The position numbers and the translations under genes were made by a program. DNA of 64,000 nt, taken from positions 4,092,001-4,156,000 of the forward strand of contig NZ_CP097218.1 of NCBI RefSeq assembly GCF_023373525.1, in the 5' to 3' direction. The DNA comes from Brachybacterium kimchii. GTDB taxonomy: Bacteria > Actinomycetota > Actinomycetes > Actinomycetales > Dermabacteraceae. The notes under the pieces were generated by a model, which ran no database searches, had not been told where the DNA came from, and saw only the letters and a list, made by a program, of their open reading frames with translations. Below are positions 15,679 through 24,397 of this stretch, one piece after another (the first letter of the stretch is position 1; every line of letters begins with the position of its first letter).

Positions 15679-17664
15679 TCACCTCTCGACGATCTCCCGT
15701 CCGGCGCTGCGGCGCACGGTGCGGTAGAGCGACGTGGTGGCGATCGCGAACACGATCACGCCGAGGATCATCGCCGGGGTCGCGAAGCCGTCGCCGACGA
15801 TCGCGAGCGGGGCGTCCTTCCCCGTCGCGGCGACGATGCCCGCGAAGACCACGCCGAACAGGCTCTCGCCCACGATCATGCCGGTCGCGAGGAGTGTTCC
15901 CAGGCGCCCGGCGAGCTCGGGACGCTTCGAGCGCCTGGCCCAGCGACCGTAGAACAGGCCGATCACGGCGCCGACCACGATCAGCAGGGTCGTGCTCATC
16001 GGCAGGTACATCCCCATGCCGACGCCGAGCGGCGGCAGCGCGAGGCGCGAGCTGCGGGCCTTGAGGATCTCGTCGATGATGATCGCGACCAGGCCGATGA
16101 GGGCGCCCATGCCGATCAGGCCCCAGTCGAGGTCTCCGCCGAAGATGCCCTTGACGAGCGACGCGATGAGCGTGGCCTGCGGGGCGGCGAGGGCGTCGGG
16201 CCCCGCGCCCGGCGCGCCCTGGAAGCCGAAGGCGGTGGACATGAGCCCCAGCACCGGCGGGATGATCAGCGAGCCGAAGCCCACGCCGATCACGAGCGCG
16301 ACCTGCTGCTTCCACGGGGTCGAGCCGACGAGCTGACCGGTCTTGAGGTCCTGCAGGTTGTCGTTGGAGATCGTGGCGATGCCGAACACGATCGCGGTCG
16401 TGAACAGGGTGAAGGCGACCAGCGCCGCGGTCTGCGAGGGGTCGGAGCCGTGCACGAGCTTGATGACGAGCGCCGCGGTGATCGCGACCAGGATGCCCAC
16501 GCCGGAGATCGGCGAGTTCGAGGAGCCGATGAGGCCGGCCATGTACCCGCACACGGAGGCGACGAGCAGCCCGGCGATCAGCACGTAGAGGATGCAGACG
16601 GCGATCAGGCCGCCGGCGCTGTGCACGAGCGCGGTGTCCTTCACGAACAGCCACAGCATGATCCCGATCGGGATCATCGAGACCACGGTGATCACGGCGA
16701 CCAGGGTGAAGGGCAGGTCGCGCTCGGTCTTCTCGACGGTGCCGCCGCCGCGGCGGGCGATCGTCGAGGCGAGGGAGCCGCGGATCCCGCCGATGATGGG
16801 GCGGGCGATCCGCACGAGGGTCCAGATCGCGGCGATCGCGATCGCGCCCGCGCCCACGAAGCGCACGTCGCCCGAGAAGACGGTGTCCACGGCGTCGGCG
16901 ATCGCGCCGGTGGCGGGCAGCTGGCCGCTGGACATGATGGGCAGCAGCACGCCGTAGGAGACGACGAGGCCCACGAGCATGGCGATGCCCACGGTGATGC
17001 CGACGAGGTGGCCGACGCCGATGAGGGCGAAGGAGAGGCTCGCGCCGATCATGGTGCCGCCCGAGCCGATGCGGAAGGCCGCGGTGACGGAGCTGCTGAT
17101 CGCCTGCAGTGCGGCGACCAGGGCGTAGGCGGCCGAGGTGATGCCGCCCAGCAGGATCGCGTGCAGACCGCGCCGGTTCTCCTCGGCGCCGCCCTCGGCA
17201 TCGCCGACCTTGAGCACCTCGGCGCCGGCGACGCCCTCGGGGTAGGGGAGGTCGGAGCCGGTGACCAGGGCGCGGCGCAGCGGGATCGAGTACATGACGC
17301 CCAGCAGGCCGCCCACGGCGCACAGCGCGACGGTGGTCCAGTACGGGAAGCCGCTCCACCAGCCGACGACCACGAGCCCCGGCAGCACGAAGATGATCGC
17401 CGAGAGGGTGCCCGCGGAGGAGGCGATGGTCTGCACGATGTTGTTCTCGACGACGCTGTGGCGCCGGAAGAACCTCAGCACGGCCATCGAGATCACCGCG
17501 GCGGGGATCGAGGTCGCGAACGTCAGGCCCGACTTCAGCCCCAGATAGACGTTGGCGGCGGTGAAGACGAGGGTGATGATCCCGCCGAGGATCACGCCGC
17601 GCAGCGTGAGCTCGCGGACCGAGGGCGCGGCCGTCGCGCGCGTCGACTCAGTGGTCGAGGACAT
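15679..17664 (-). CDS. OPT-family oligopeptide transporter
   Basis: 661 aa, highly hydrophobic with about 15-16 membrane segments. The early stretch LTLRGVILGGIITLVFTAANVYLGLKSGLTF and the later GSSNSPISGVGI match the oligopeptide-transporter superfamily (YgfO/YS1-like prokaryotic branch). These import small peptides or metal-chelator complexes using the proton gradient. ATG at 17664 is preceded by AAGGAG at 6 nt; an extension to 17751 is open but lacks a ribosome site. It stands alone, convergent to the YtrA-type operon and divergent from the RNase H gene. Confidence 0.9.
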   Translation of the reverse strand: MSSTTESTRATAAPSVRELTLRGVILGGIITLVFTAANVYLGLKSGLTFATSIPAAVISMAVLRFFRRHSVVENNIVQTIASSAGTLSAIIFVLPGLVVVGWWSGFPYWTTVALCAVGGLLGVMYSIPLRRALVTGSDLPYPEGVAGAEVLKVGDAEGGAEENRRGLHAILLGGITSAAYALVAALQAISSSVTAAFRIGSGGTMIGASLSFALIGVGHLVGITVGIAMLVGLVVSYGVLLPIMSSGQLPATGAIADAVDTVFSGDVRFVGAGAIAIAAIWTLVRIARPIIGGIRGSLASTIARRGGGTVEKTERDLPFTLVAVITVVSMIPIGIMLWLFVKDTALVHSAGGLIAVCILYVLIAGLLVASVCGYMAGLIGSSNSPISGVGILVAITAALVIKLVHGSDPSQTAALVAFTLFTTAIVFGIATISNDNLQDLKTGQLVGSTPWKQQVALVIGVGFGSLIIPPVLGLMSTAFGFQGAPGAGPDALAAPQATLIASLVKGIFGGDLDWGLIGMGALIGLVAIIIDEILKARSSRLALPPLGVGMGMYLPMSTTLLIVVGAVIGLFYGRWARRSKRPELAGRLGTLLATGMIVGESLFGVVFAGIVAATGKDAPLAIVGDGFATPAMILGVIVFAIATTSLYRTVRRSAGREIVER

Positions 17665-17819
17665 GGATGCTCCTTGTTCGCGGAGCATGGACGCGCCCCG
17701 ACGACCGGTCACCGTACTCTTCCCCGGCTTCCGCGGGGTAACCGAGAACACCTCCGCGTGACCAACTCTCCGCGTCGGCCGGGGATCGCTCCTGCTGTGC
17801 GCTGTGGAACGATTGGGCC

Positions 17820-18920
17820 ATGACGATCACCGCTGCGGCCGACGGGTCTGCGCTCGGAAACCCCGGTCCGGCGGGCTGGGCCTGGTACATCGACGATCAG
17901 ACCTGGCGGGCCGGCGGGTGGCCGCACGGCACGAACAACATGGGGGAGCTCAAGGCGGTCCTCGACCTGCTCGAGGCGACCGCGGTGGACGCCGACCAGC
18001 ATCTGCACGTGCTGTGCGACAGCCAGTACGTCATCAACTCGGTGACCAAGTGGATGCCGGGCTGGAAGCGCAAGGGCTGGCGCAAGAAGGACGGCAAGCC
18101 CGTCATGAATGTGGATCTGCTCAAGGCGATCGACCGGGCCCTCGCCGGCCGCAGCGTCGAGTTCGAGTGGGTCAAGGGCCACGCCGGCCATCGCATGAAC
18201 GAGGCCGCGGACCGCCGCGCGAACGGCGCCGCCGTCGCCTTCTCCAAGAAGCAGGACCCCGAGGTCGGCCCCGGCTATCGCGCGTCCGACGGTGCCGGGG
18301 GAGACGCAGCGGGAACCACGGCGCCTGCGTCCACCCCGCGTCTCTGCCTGACCCCCGACAGCTCCGCCCCTGCGGATTCCGGCACCGACGACCTGTTCAG
18401 CCTCTTCGACGCCGACCGCTCCGCTCCCGAGCCCTCTGGCGCGGGAGCCCTCGAACCGCAGGCCACCGGCCCGTCGGCTGGGTCCTCTGCCGGGTCCTCC
18501 GCACGCTCCTCCTCGCCGGCCTCCGCCGACCCGGACTCGGCTCCCTTCGAGGAGATCGTCGCCCGCGAGCAGGTGCTGCTCAGCGACCTCCTGCGCAAGA
18601 ACCCCGAGCGCGCGGCCGAGCTGTTGCACCCCGATTTCACGGAGATCGGCACGTCGGGCCGCACCTACGACCGCGAGCAGGTGCTGGCCGCCCTCGCACC
18701 CGTGCCGGGCCTGCGCGCGCGAGAATTCATCGCCGAGGAGATCGCCGACGGGGTCGTGCTGCTGCGCTTCGTCACCGCCGACGCCCGCGGCGCCCAGCGG
18801 CGCTCGTCGCTGTGGGTGCGGGTCGACGGGACCTGGCTGCTGCGCCACCACCAGGGCACGCCCGCGCAGCACGAGCCCGTGACGGACGGTCCCGCTCAGG
18901 GCATGTCCTCCTCGCGGTGA
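17820..18920 (+). CDS. Ribonuclease HI fused to a C-terminal DUF4440/SnoaL-like domain
   Basis: 366 aa. Residues 1-145 are RNase HI with all four acidic catalytic residues: D8 (AAADGSALGNPG), E43 (NNMGELKAV), D67 (LCDSQYVI) and D131 (NEAADRRAN), plus the basic handle WKRKGWRKK and H124 in WVKGHAGH. It cuts RNA in RNA-DNA hybrids. A 100-residue Ser/Pro/Ala/Gly linker follows, then residues about 245-350 (REQVLLSDLL, DFTEIGTSGRTYDREQVLAAL, SSLWVRVDGTWLLRHHQGTP) form a DUF4440/NTF2-like domain whose ligand is unknown. The fusion is intact, without frameshift. No clear ribosome site; AACGAT lies 6 nt before the ATG. It is followed after 7 nt by the DUF4031 gene. Confidence 0.88.
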   Translation: MTITAAADGSALGNPGPAGWAWYIDDQTWRAGGWPHGTNNMGELKAVLDLLEATAVDADQHLHVLCDSQYVINSVTKWMPGWKRKGWRKKDGKPVMNVDLLKAIDRALAGRSVEFEWVKGHAGHRMNEAADRRANGAAVAFSKKQDPEVGPGYRASDGAGGDAAGTTAPASTPRLCLTPDSSAPADSGTDDLFSLFDADRSAPEPSGAGALEPQATGPSAGSSAGSSARSSSPASADPDSAPFEEIVAREQVLLSDLLRKNPERAAELLHPDFTEIGTSGRTYDREQVLAALAPVPGLRAREFIAEEIADGVVLLRFVTADARGAQRRSSLWVRVDGTWLLRHHQGTPAQHEPVTDGPAQGMSSSR

Positions 18921-18927
18921 CGCTGCG

Positions 18928-19503
18928 ATGACCGTCCTCGCCGACACCCCGCGCTGGGAGCGCCACGGCATGCTCTGGGGCCACCTGGTCTCCGACGCCT
19001 CGCTCGCCGAGCTGCACGAGGCGGCGGCGCGTGCGGGGCTGCACCCGCGCTCCTTCGACCTCGACCACTACGACTGGCCCGAGCAGGCCAGGCCCGGGCT
19101 CGAGGGTGCGGGGGTCGAGTTCGTGGGCAACAAGGAGCTCACGCGCCGTCTGCTCGCGAGCGGTCTGCGGGTGCCCGGTGCCCGGCGCGCGCAGGCGCGG
19201 CGCGAGCGCACGGCGCGGGCCGCCGCGGAGCTGGGGCTCTGGGCCGACGAGGTCCCGCACGACCTGGTGCTGGGCCTCGAGGGGCACGTGGACCCGCTGC
19301 CGCCCGTCGGCGCTGCGCCCGAGGGTGCCTTCCGGCTCGGCAGCGACGACGCCTGCGGTCAGGTGCGCGTCGAGGCGCACGACGAGCTCGGACGCATCGC
19401 GGCCCGCGAGTTCCTCGCCCGCGCGAACGCGCTCTCGCAGCAGCTGACCGGGCACACCTTCGTGGGCCAGGTGCTCGACGCGCCCGAATGGCCGGGCTCC
19501 TGA
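18928..19503 (+). CDS. DUF4031 protein with C-terminal extension
   Basis: 191 aa. The first 85 residues match DUF4031 (WGHLVSDASLAELHEAAARAGL, FDLDHYDWPEQARPGLEGAGVEFVGNKELTRRLLAS), a short actinobacterial family seen with nucleic-acid enzymes but not characterised. Residues 90-190 are an Arg/Ala-rich helix and a second region (LGRIAAREFLARANALSQQLTGHTFVGQVLD) not identified. It starts 7 nt after the RNase H gene and is surely co-transcribed with it, so a role near RNA/DNA hybrid processing is conceivable but unproven. Its 3' end lies 9 bp from the convergent kinase gene. Confidence 0.65.
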   Translation: MTVLADTPRWERHGMLWGHLVSDASLAELHEAAARAGLHPRSFDLDHYDWPEQARPGLEGAGVEFVGNKELTRRLLASGLRVPGARRAQARRERTARAAAELGLWADEVPHDLVLGLEGHVDPLPPVGAAPEGAFRLGSDDACGQVRVEAHDELGRIAAREFLARANALSQQLTGHTFVGQVLDAPEWPGS

Positions 19504-19512
19504 GAGGGCCGG

Positions 19513-21123
19513 TCAGCCGCGCCCGTCGTCCTCCGCGGCCCCGTCGCCGGTGATCGTGCTGGTCTGATCGGGCACGACCACCTGGTCGGGCGTGAGGTCC
19601 GCGGCCTGCAGCTCGACCCGGAAGGTGGCGCCTCCGCCGGGCGTCTCGAGCACCCGGATCGAGCCGTGGTGCTGCTGGACGATGGTCGCGGCGATCGAGA
19701 GTCCCAGGCCCGCGCCGCCACCCTGCGCGGCCGAGCGCTGGCGGGAGACGTCGGTCCGGTAGAAGCGCTCGAAGACCTTCTCGCGCTGGTCCTCGGAGAT
19801 GCCCTCGCCGTGGTCGCGCACCTCGATCGCGACGGTGCCGCCGTCCTCGCGGCCCACGGCGATCTCCACCGGCGACCCCTTGGGGGTGTGGCGGTTGGTG
19901 TTGCCCACGAGGTTCAGCAGCACCTGGCGCAGCGAGGGCTCGTCGCCCTGCACGCCCACGGGGATGTGCGGGCTCACCGACAGCGGCGTGCCCGAGAGGG
20001 AGACCACCATGACCTGACGAGCGGGGTCCAGGGCACGCAGGTCCTGGGCGACGTCGAAGATCGCGTCGGTGACGTCGAGGGGCTCGAGGTCCATCTCGGG
20101 GTTCTCATCCAACCTGGCCAGGCGCAGCAGGTTCTCCACGAGGGAGCCCATGCGGCGGGCCTCGTCCTCGATGCGGCGCATCGCCGAGGCCACGTTCTCG
20201 TCCCCGCTGAGCGCGCCCATCCGGTAGAGCTCGCCGAAGCCGCGGATCGCGGCCAGCGGCGTGCGCAGCTCATGGGAGGCGTCGCCCACGAAGCGCCGCA
20301 TGCGGGCCTCGGACGCGGTCGCCTTCTCCTCGCTGTCGGCCTGCGCGATGAAGGACTGCTCGAGGCGCACGAGCATCTCGTTCAGGGAGACCGCGAGGGC
20401 GTTGACCTCCTGGCTGGTGTCCGTCACCGGAACACGGCGCGAGAGGTCCCCGGCGACGATCTGGGAGGCGACCTCCTCGACGTCCCGCAGCGGCTCGAGC
20501 GCGCGGTGGGCCATATAGCCGCCGGCCCCCATGCCCACGAGCACCACGAACGTGCCCACCAGCACGATGACGAGTGCCATCTCCCGCATCGTGCGGTCCA
20601 CGCTGTCCAGGGGCAGGGCCACGAAGACACTGCCGCCGCCCGTGTCGCCGTCGACCATCGCCCGGACCCGCCAGCGGTTGCCGTCGGTGTCGATCATGGT
20701 GAACGGCTGCCCGCCCTGCTGCTTCACCTGCGCGACGGTCCAGGCGGGGAAGGAGAGATCCACCGAGCTGTCGTCGTGGTAGTTGTCGTTCCGGTAGATC
20801 TGCTTGCCGTCGTCGTCGTGGACGGCGACCACGAAGTCCACCGGGGCGTACGAGGCGTGGTGGTCCTCGGTGTCGGAGTCGTCCGCATCTCCCGTTCCGT
20901 CGGACCCGCTGGAGTCGTCGAGACCCGCTGCGGCGACGCTCACGATGCCCTGCATGCCCGTGCGCAGCTCGCTGTCCTTGGACTGCATGAGGGTGCGGTG
21001 CAGCAGCGTGAGCGACAGCGTGCCCGTCAGCAGCGTGCCCAGCACCAGCACGAGCGAGATCAGCGTGACCAGCCGCGTCCACAGGGACACGGGCCGCTGG
21101 GCGTTCAGGGTCGGGAAGGACAC
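19513..21123 (-). CDS. Membrane sensor histidine kinase
   Basis: 536 aa. TM1 about residues 16-40; an extracellular sensor of about 145 residues with an Asp/Ser-rich acidic loop (GSDGTGDADDSDTED); TM2 about 180-205; HAMP; HisKA with phospho-acceptor H284 (DASHELRTPLAAIRG); HATPase with N box LLNLVGNTNRHTP, G1 DHGEGI, and GGAGLGLSIAATIVQQHHG. The domain order matches TcrY/MprB/PhoR-type kinases. GTG start at 21123, 10 nt after the stop of its response regulator gene. The acidic loop might bind divalent cations or cationic peptides; that is inference. Confidence 0.92.
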   Translation of the reverse strand: MSFPTLNAQRPVSLWTRLVTLISLVLVLGTLLTGTLSLTLLHRTLMQSKDSELRTGMQGIVSVAAAGLDDSSGSDGTGDADDSDTEDHHASYAPVDFVVAVHDDDGKQIYRNDNYHDDSSVDLSFPAWTVAQVKQQGGQPFTMIDTDGNRWRVRAMVDGDTGGGSVFVALPLDSVDRTMREMALVIVLVGTFVVLVGMGAGGYMAHRALEPLRDVEEVASQIVAGDLSRRVPVTDTSQEVNALAVSLNEMLVRLEQSFIAQADSEEKATASEARMRRFVGDASHELRTPLAAIRGFGELYRMGALSGDENVASAMRRIEDEARRMGSLVENLLRLARLDENPEMDLEPLDVTDAIFDVAQDLRALDPARQVMVVSLSGTPLSVSPHIPVGVQGDEPSLRQVLLNLVGNTNRHTPKGSPVEIAVGREDGGTVAIEVRDHGEGISEDQREKVFERFYRTDVSRQRSAAQGGGAGLGLSIAATIVQQHHGSIRVLETPGGGATFRVELQAADLTPDQVVVPDQTSTITGDGAAEDDGRG

Positions 21124-21133
21124 GGGGAGCGGA

Positions 21134-21853
21134 TCAGCGGCCCTCGGCAGAGCGCAGCACGTAGCCGATGCCGCGCTTGGTGTGGATCATCGGCTCGCCG
21201 ATCACGTCGATCTTGCGGCGCAGGTAGGAGATGTAGGACTCGACGATGCCGACCTCGCCGGACCAGTCGTAGTCCCACACGTGGTCGAGGATCTGGGTCT
21301 TGGAGACCACCCGGCCGGCGTTGAGCATGAGGTAGCGCAGCAGCTTGAACTCGGTGGGGGAGAGGTCGATGGCGATGTCGCCGCGGTAGACCTCGTGCGA
21401 GTCCTCGTCGAGGCTCAGATCGCCCACGACCAGCGCGCTCTCCACGGTGTCCTCGGCGCCGCCGTGCGTGCGGCGCAGCACGGCGCGGATCCGTGCGACG
21501 ACCTCCTCGAGGCTGAAGGGCTTGGTGACGTAGTCGTCCCCGCCCACCGTGAGGCCCTGCACCTTGTCCTTGGTGTCGTCCTTGGCGGTGAGGAAGAGGA
21601 TCGGGTACTGCTCCCCGCGGTCGCGCAGGCGCCGGGTGACGGTGAAGCCGTCCATGTCGGGGAGCATGACGTCCAGCACCACCAGGTCCGGCTGGTGCTC
21701 GGTGGCCTCGCGGATGGCCTCATTGCCGGTCGAGGCGGTGAAGACCTCGAAGCCCGCGAAGCGCAGCGAGGTCGCGAGCAGGTCGCGGATGTTCGGCTCG
21801 TCGTCCACGACGAGCAGACGGGCCTCGAAGTTCTGATCCTGGTCTGTGGTCAT
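21134..21853 (-). CDS. OmpR-family response regulator (TcrX/PhoP-like)
   Basis: 239 aa. Receiver domain residues 12-125 with acidic pair D17/D18, phospho-acceptor D61 (VVLDVMLPDMDG), T/S switch in LFLTAKD and K in YVTKPF; winged-helix effector domain from about 140 (DLSPTEFKLLRYLMLNAGRVVSKTQILDHVW, then VESYISYLRRKID). It controls transcription on signal from the kinase encoded next. Upstream lies a perfect 32-bp palindrome (21887-21918), which could be its own operator or the terminator of the LapA-like gene. Confidence 0.93.
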   Translation of the reverse strand: MTTDQDQNFEARLLVVDDEPNIRDLLATSLRFAGFEVFTASTGNEAIREATEHQPDLVVLDVMLPDMDGFTVTRRLRDRGEQYPILFLTAKDDTKDKVQGLTVGGDDYVTKPFSLEEVVARIRAVLRRTHGGAEDTVESALVVGDLSLDEDSHEVYRGDIAIDLSPTEFKLLRYLMLNAGRVVSKTQILDHVWDYDWSGEVGIVESYISYLRRKIDVIGEPMIHTKRGIGYVLRSAEGR

Positions 21854-21886
21854 GGCACCACCGTGAACCGCACGGGTGGGAGTTCC

Positions 21887-21918
21887 CTGGACGTGCGCTG
21901 TGCACAGCGCACGTCCAG
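21887..21918. promoter_or_regulatory. Perfect 32-bp palindrome upstream of the response regulator gene
   Basis: Half-site CTGGACGTGCGCTGTG (21887-21902) is followed directly by its exact reverse complement (21903-21918), no spacer. It lies 34 bp before the regulator start codon. Two smaller dyads follow: CCGGGAGATCCCGG (21928-21941) and TCCCGGGA (21948-21955). No U-tract follows on either strand close by, so an operator or supercoil-extruded cruciform fits at least as well as a terminator. Confidence 0.7.
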
Positions 21919-22003
21919 GTCGGTTTTCCGGGAGATCCCGGACACGCTCCCGGGAACCGGGACGAGGATCGGGCCGGGGATCGGGCCGACGAGGGGCGCC
22001 GGC

Positions 22004-22498
22004 TCAGCGGTCCAGCATGCTCTGGATCTTGCCCTGCTGCTTGCGGAGCTTCCTGATGGTGCGGCTCTGCTGGAACATGCGCACGGAGCCGACCAGTGCC
22101 ATCACCAGAGCGCCGGCGATCGCCGCGAGCAGCATGGCGACCCCCAGCGGCAGGGAGAAGTCGGCGGTGAAGTAGTGGAAGTTCGCCGCGTGGTTGTTCT
22201 GCAGGATGAACACGAGCAGCAGGATCAGCACGATGGCGCCGAGCACCAGGGCGATCCACACGCCTGCCGTGCGCTTGCCGGAGGTCGGGACGTCCGAGAC
22301 CTGCTCGCGGGGCGCCGTGCCGGTGCGGCCGGAGGTGGCGTCCCTGCCGCCCGGGGTCTTCTGGCCGCCCTCGCGCGAGGTCTCCGGCGAGGTGGGGGCG
22401 TCGAGGCCGCCGGTCGTGCCCGCTGCGGGGCTCTCGGGGGCGCCGCTCGGGCGCGGCTCGCGCGGGGTGGTGGGGGTGGAGTCGTCGGGGGAGGTCAT
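22004..22498 (-). CDS. LapA-domain membrane protein
   Basis: 164 aa. Residues 1-70 are Pro/Ser/Thr/Gly-rich and disordered. Then TM1 (GVWIALVLGAIVLILLLVFILQNN) and TM2 (LPLGVAMLLAAIAGALVMALVGSVRMFQ) with an FHYFTADFSLPL link, the typical LapA (lipopolysaccharide assembly protein A) pair, and a short coiled-coil tail (SRTIRKLRKQQGKIQSMLDR). In Gram-positives the role is unknown, perhaps envelope scaffold. ATG at 22498 is preceded by GAGGAG. Confidence 0.8.
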   Translation of the reverse strand: MTSPDDSTPTTPREPRPSGAPESPAAGTTGGLDAPTSPETSREGGQKTPGGRDATSGRTGTAPREQVSDVPTSGKRTAGVWIALVLGAIVLILLLVFILQNNHAANFHYFTADFSLPLGVAMLLAAIAGALVMALVGSVRMFQQSRTIRKLRKQQGKIQSMLDR

Positions 22499-22636
22499 CG
22501 CGGGCTCCTCGGGGAAGACGGGGACGAGCGCGGCACGGGGCCGCACGGGACACCATCCACTGTAGCCACCACGTCCCTCACGACCTCGGAACAGCGGGGC
22601 GGACGCCCGGTGTCACGCGCGGTGCCGCACTCGGTG

Positions 22637-24280
22637 TCAGCCGACGGGCAGGTCCTCGGCGTCCAGGATCGAGTACGCGTAGCCCTGCTCGGCGAGGAAG
22701 CGCTGGCGGTGGGCGGCGAACTCCTGGTCCTGGGTGTCGCGCGTGACCACGGTGTAGAAATGCGCCTCGCGCCCGTCGGCCTTGGGACGCAGCAGACGAC
22801 CGAGCCGCTGGGCCTCCTCCTGGCGGGAGCCGAAGGCGCCGGAGACCTGGACGGCGACGCTCGCCTCGGGGAGGTCGATGGAGAAGTTCGCGACCTTGGA
22901 GACCACGAGACGGTCGATCCGGCCCTCGCGGAAGGCGTCGAAGAGCTCCTGGCGCTTCTTCACGGGGGTCTTCCCGGTGATGAGGTCGCAGTCCAGGCGC
23001 TCGGCGATCTCCTCGAGCTGGTCGAGGTACTGGCCGATCACGAGCAGCCCCTCGCCGGCGTGCCGGGAGGCCAGGCGTTCGACGACGTCGAGCTTGCCGG
23101 GGTGGGCGGCGGCGAGGCGGTGGCGGTCGTCGGCCTCGGCCCCCGCATGCAGCATGCGCTCCTCGCGCGTCATGCTCACGCGCACCTCGGTGCACACGGC
23201 CGGGGCGATGTAGCCCTGGGCCTCGATGTCCTTCCAGGGGGCGTCGTAGCGCTTGGGTCCGATGAGGGAGAACACCTCGCCCTCGCGGCCGTCCTCCCGC
23301 ACCAGCGTCGCCGTGAGGCCCAGGCGCCGACGGGCCTGGAGGTCGGCGGTCATCCGGAACACGGGCGCGGGCAGCAGGTGCACCTCGTCGTAGACGATGA
23401 GGCCCCAGTCGCGAGCGCTCACGAGCTCGAGGTGCGGATGCACGCCCTTCCGCTTCATCGTGAGCACCTGGTAGGTGGCGATGGTGACGGGACGGATCTC
23501 CTTGGAGGCGCCCGAGTACTCGCCGATCTCCTCCTCGGTGAGCGAGGTGCGTCGCAGCAGCTCGGCCTTCCACTGGCGGGCGGAGACGGTGGAGGTGACG
23601 AGGATCAGGGTGGTGCGGCCCATCTCGGCCATCGCCCCGGCGCCGACGAGGGTCTTGCCGGCGCCGCAGGGGAGCACCGCGACCCCGCTGCCGCCCTCGA
23701 CGAAGGCGTCGACAGCCTCGCGCTGGTAGGGGCGCAGGGTCCAGCCGTCCTCGACCAGGGAGATCGGATGGGACTCGCCGTCGACGTACCCGGCGAGGTC
23801 CTCGGCGGGCCAGCCCAGCCGCAGCAGCGCCTGCTTGAGCGCGCCGCGCTCGGAGGGGTGGACGGCGATCGTGTCCTCGTCGATGCGCGTCCCGAGCATC
23901 CCCGCGACCCGCTTCGAGCGGGAGACCTCGGTGAGCACGGCGCGGTCCAGGGCACGCAGCACGAGGCCGTGCGCGGGATCGGCCTGCAGCTGCAGCCGGC
24001 CGTAGCGGTCCATGGTGTCCGCGACGTCCACGAGCAGGGCGTGCGGGACGGGGTAGCGGGAATGGTCCACGAGAGCGGCGACGACGGTCTCCGCGTCGTA
24101 TCCGGCGGCGCGCGCGTTCCACAGACCCAGGTCGGTGATCCGGTAGGTGTGGATGTGCTCGGGCGCGCGCTCGAGCTCCGCGAAGGGCGCGATCGTCGCG
24201 CGGGCGAGCGCCGCGGAGGGATGGTCGACCTCCAGCAGGAGGGACTTGTCGCTCTGGACGATGAGGGGGCCGTCGGTCAC
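22637..24280 (-). CDS. XPB-type DNA repair helicase
   Basis: 547 aa superfamily 2 helicase of the bacterial XPB class. The N-terminal signature GPLIVQSDKSLLLEVDHP is followed by a helicase-associated domain, motif I PCGAGKTLVGAG, Ia VTSTVSARQW, motif II VYDEVHLLPAP, motif III GLTATLVREDG, and late motifs including ITGKTPVKKR, VANFSIDLPEA and RLGRLLRPK. These enzymes open DNA with 3'-5' polarity in excision repair; mycobacterial XPB is the reference. GTG at 24280 starts exactly at the family N-terminus and has no ribosome site, but TACCCT lies 7 nt before it (24288-24293), so the mRNA is probably leaderless. Its usual neighbour, the helicase-associated protein, lies 4.3 kb away here. Confidence 0.93.
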   Translation of the reverse strand: MTDGPLIVQSDKSLLLEVDHPSAALARATIAPFAELERAPEHIHTYRITDLGLWNARAAGYDAETVVAALVDHSRYPVPHALLVDVADTMDRYGRLQLQADPAHGLVLRALDRAVLTEVSRSKRVAGMLGTRIDEDTIAVHPSERGALKQALLRLGWPAEDLAGYVDGESHPISLVEDGWTLRPYQREAVDAFVEGGSGVAVLPCGAGKTLVGAGAMAEMGRTTLILVTSTVSARQWKAELLRRTSLTEEEIGEYSGASKEIRPVTIATYQVLTMKRKGVHPHLELVSARDWGLIVYDEVHLLPAPVFRMTADLQARRRLGLTATLVREDGREGEVFSLIGPKRYDAPWKDIEAQGYIAPAVCTEVRVSMTREERMLHAGAEADDRHRLAAAHPGKLDVVERLASRHAGEGLLVIGQYLDQLEEIAERLDCDLITGKTPVKKRQELFDAFREGRIDRLVVSKVANFSIDLPEASVAVQVSGAFGSRQEEAQRLGRLLRPKADGREAHFYTVVTRDTQDQEFAAHRQRFLAEQGYAYSILDAEDLPVG

Positions 24281-24397
24281 CCGAGCGAGGGTACGCCGGG
24301 TGCGCGGCAGCGGCGCGGGCCCCGTCGGACGTCTCACGTGCTCGAGCGGCGGGGCCCGAGCAGTCGGCCCCCGCCTCTCACCGCCGGGGCCGACGCC

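Noticed and set aside
15679-17359. Long Arg/His-rich frames antisense to the OPT transporter and similar ones elsewhere
   Set aside because: Typical GC-rich shadow frames: extreme Arg/Pro/Ala content, no ribosome sites and no domain motifs.
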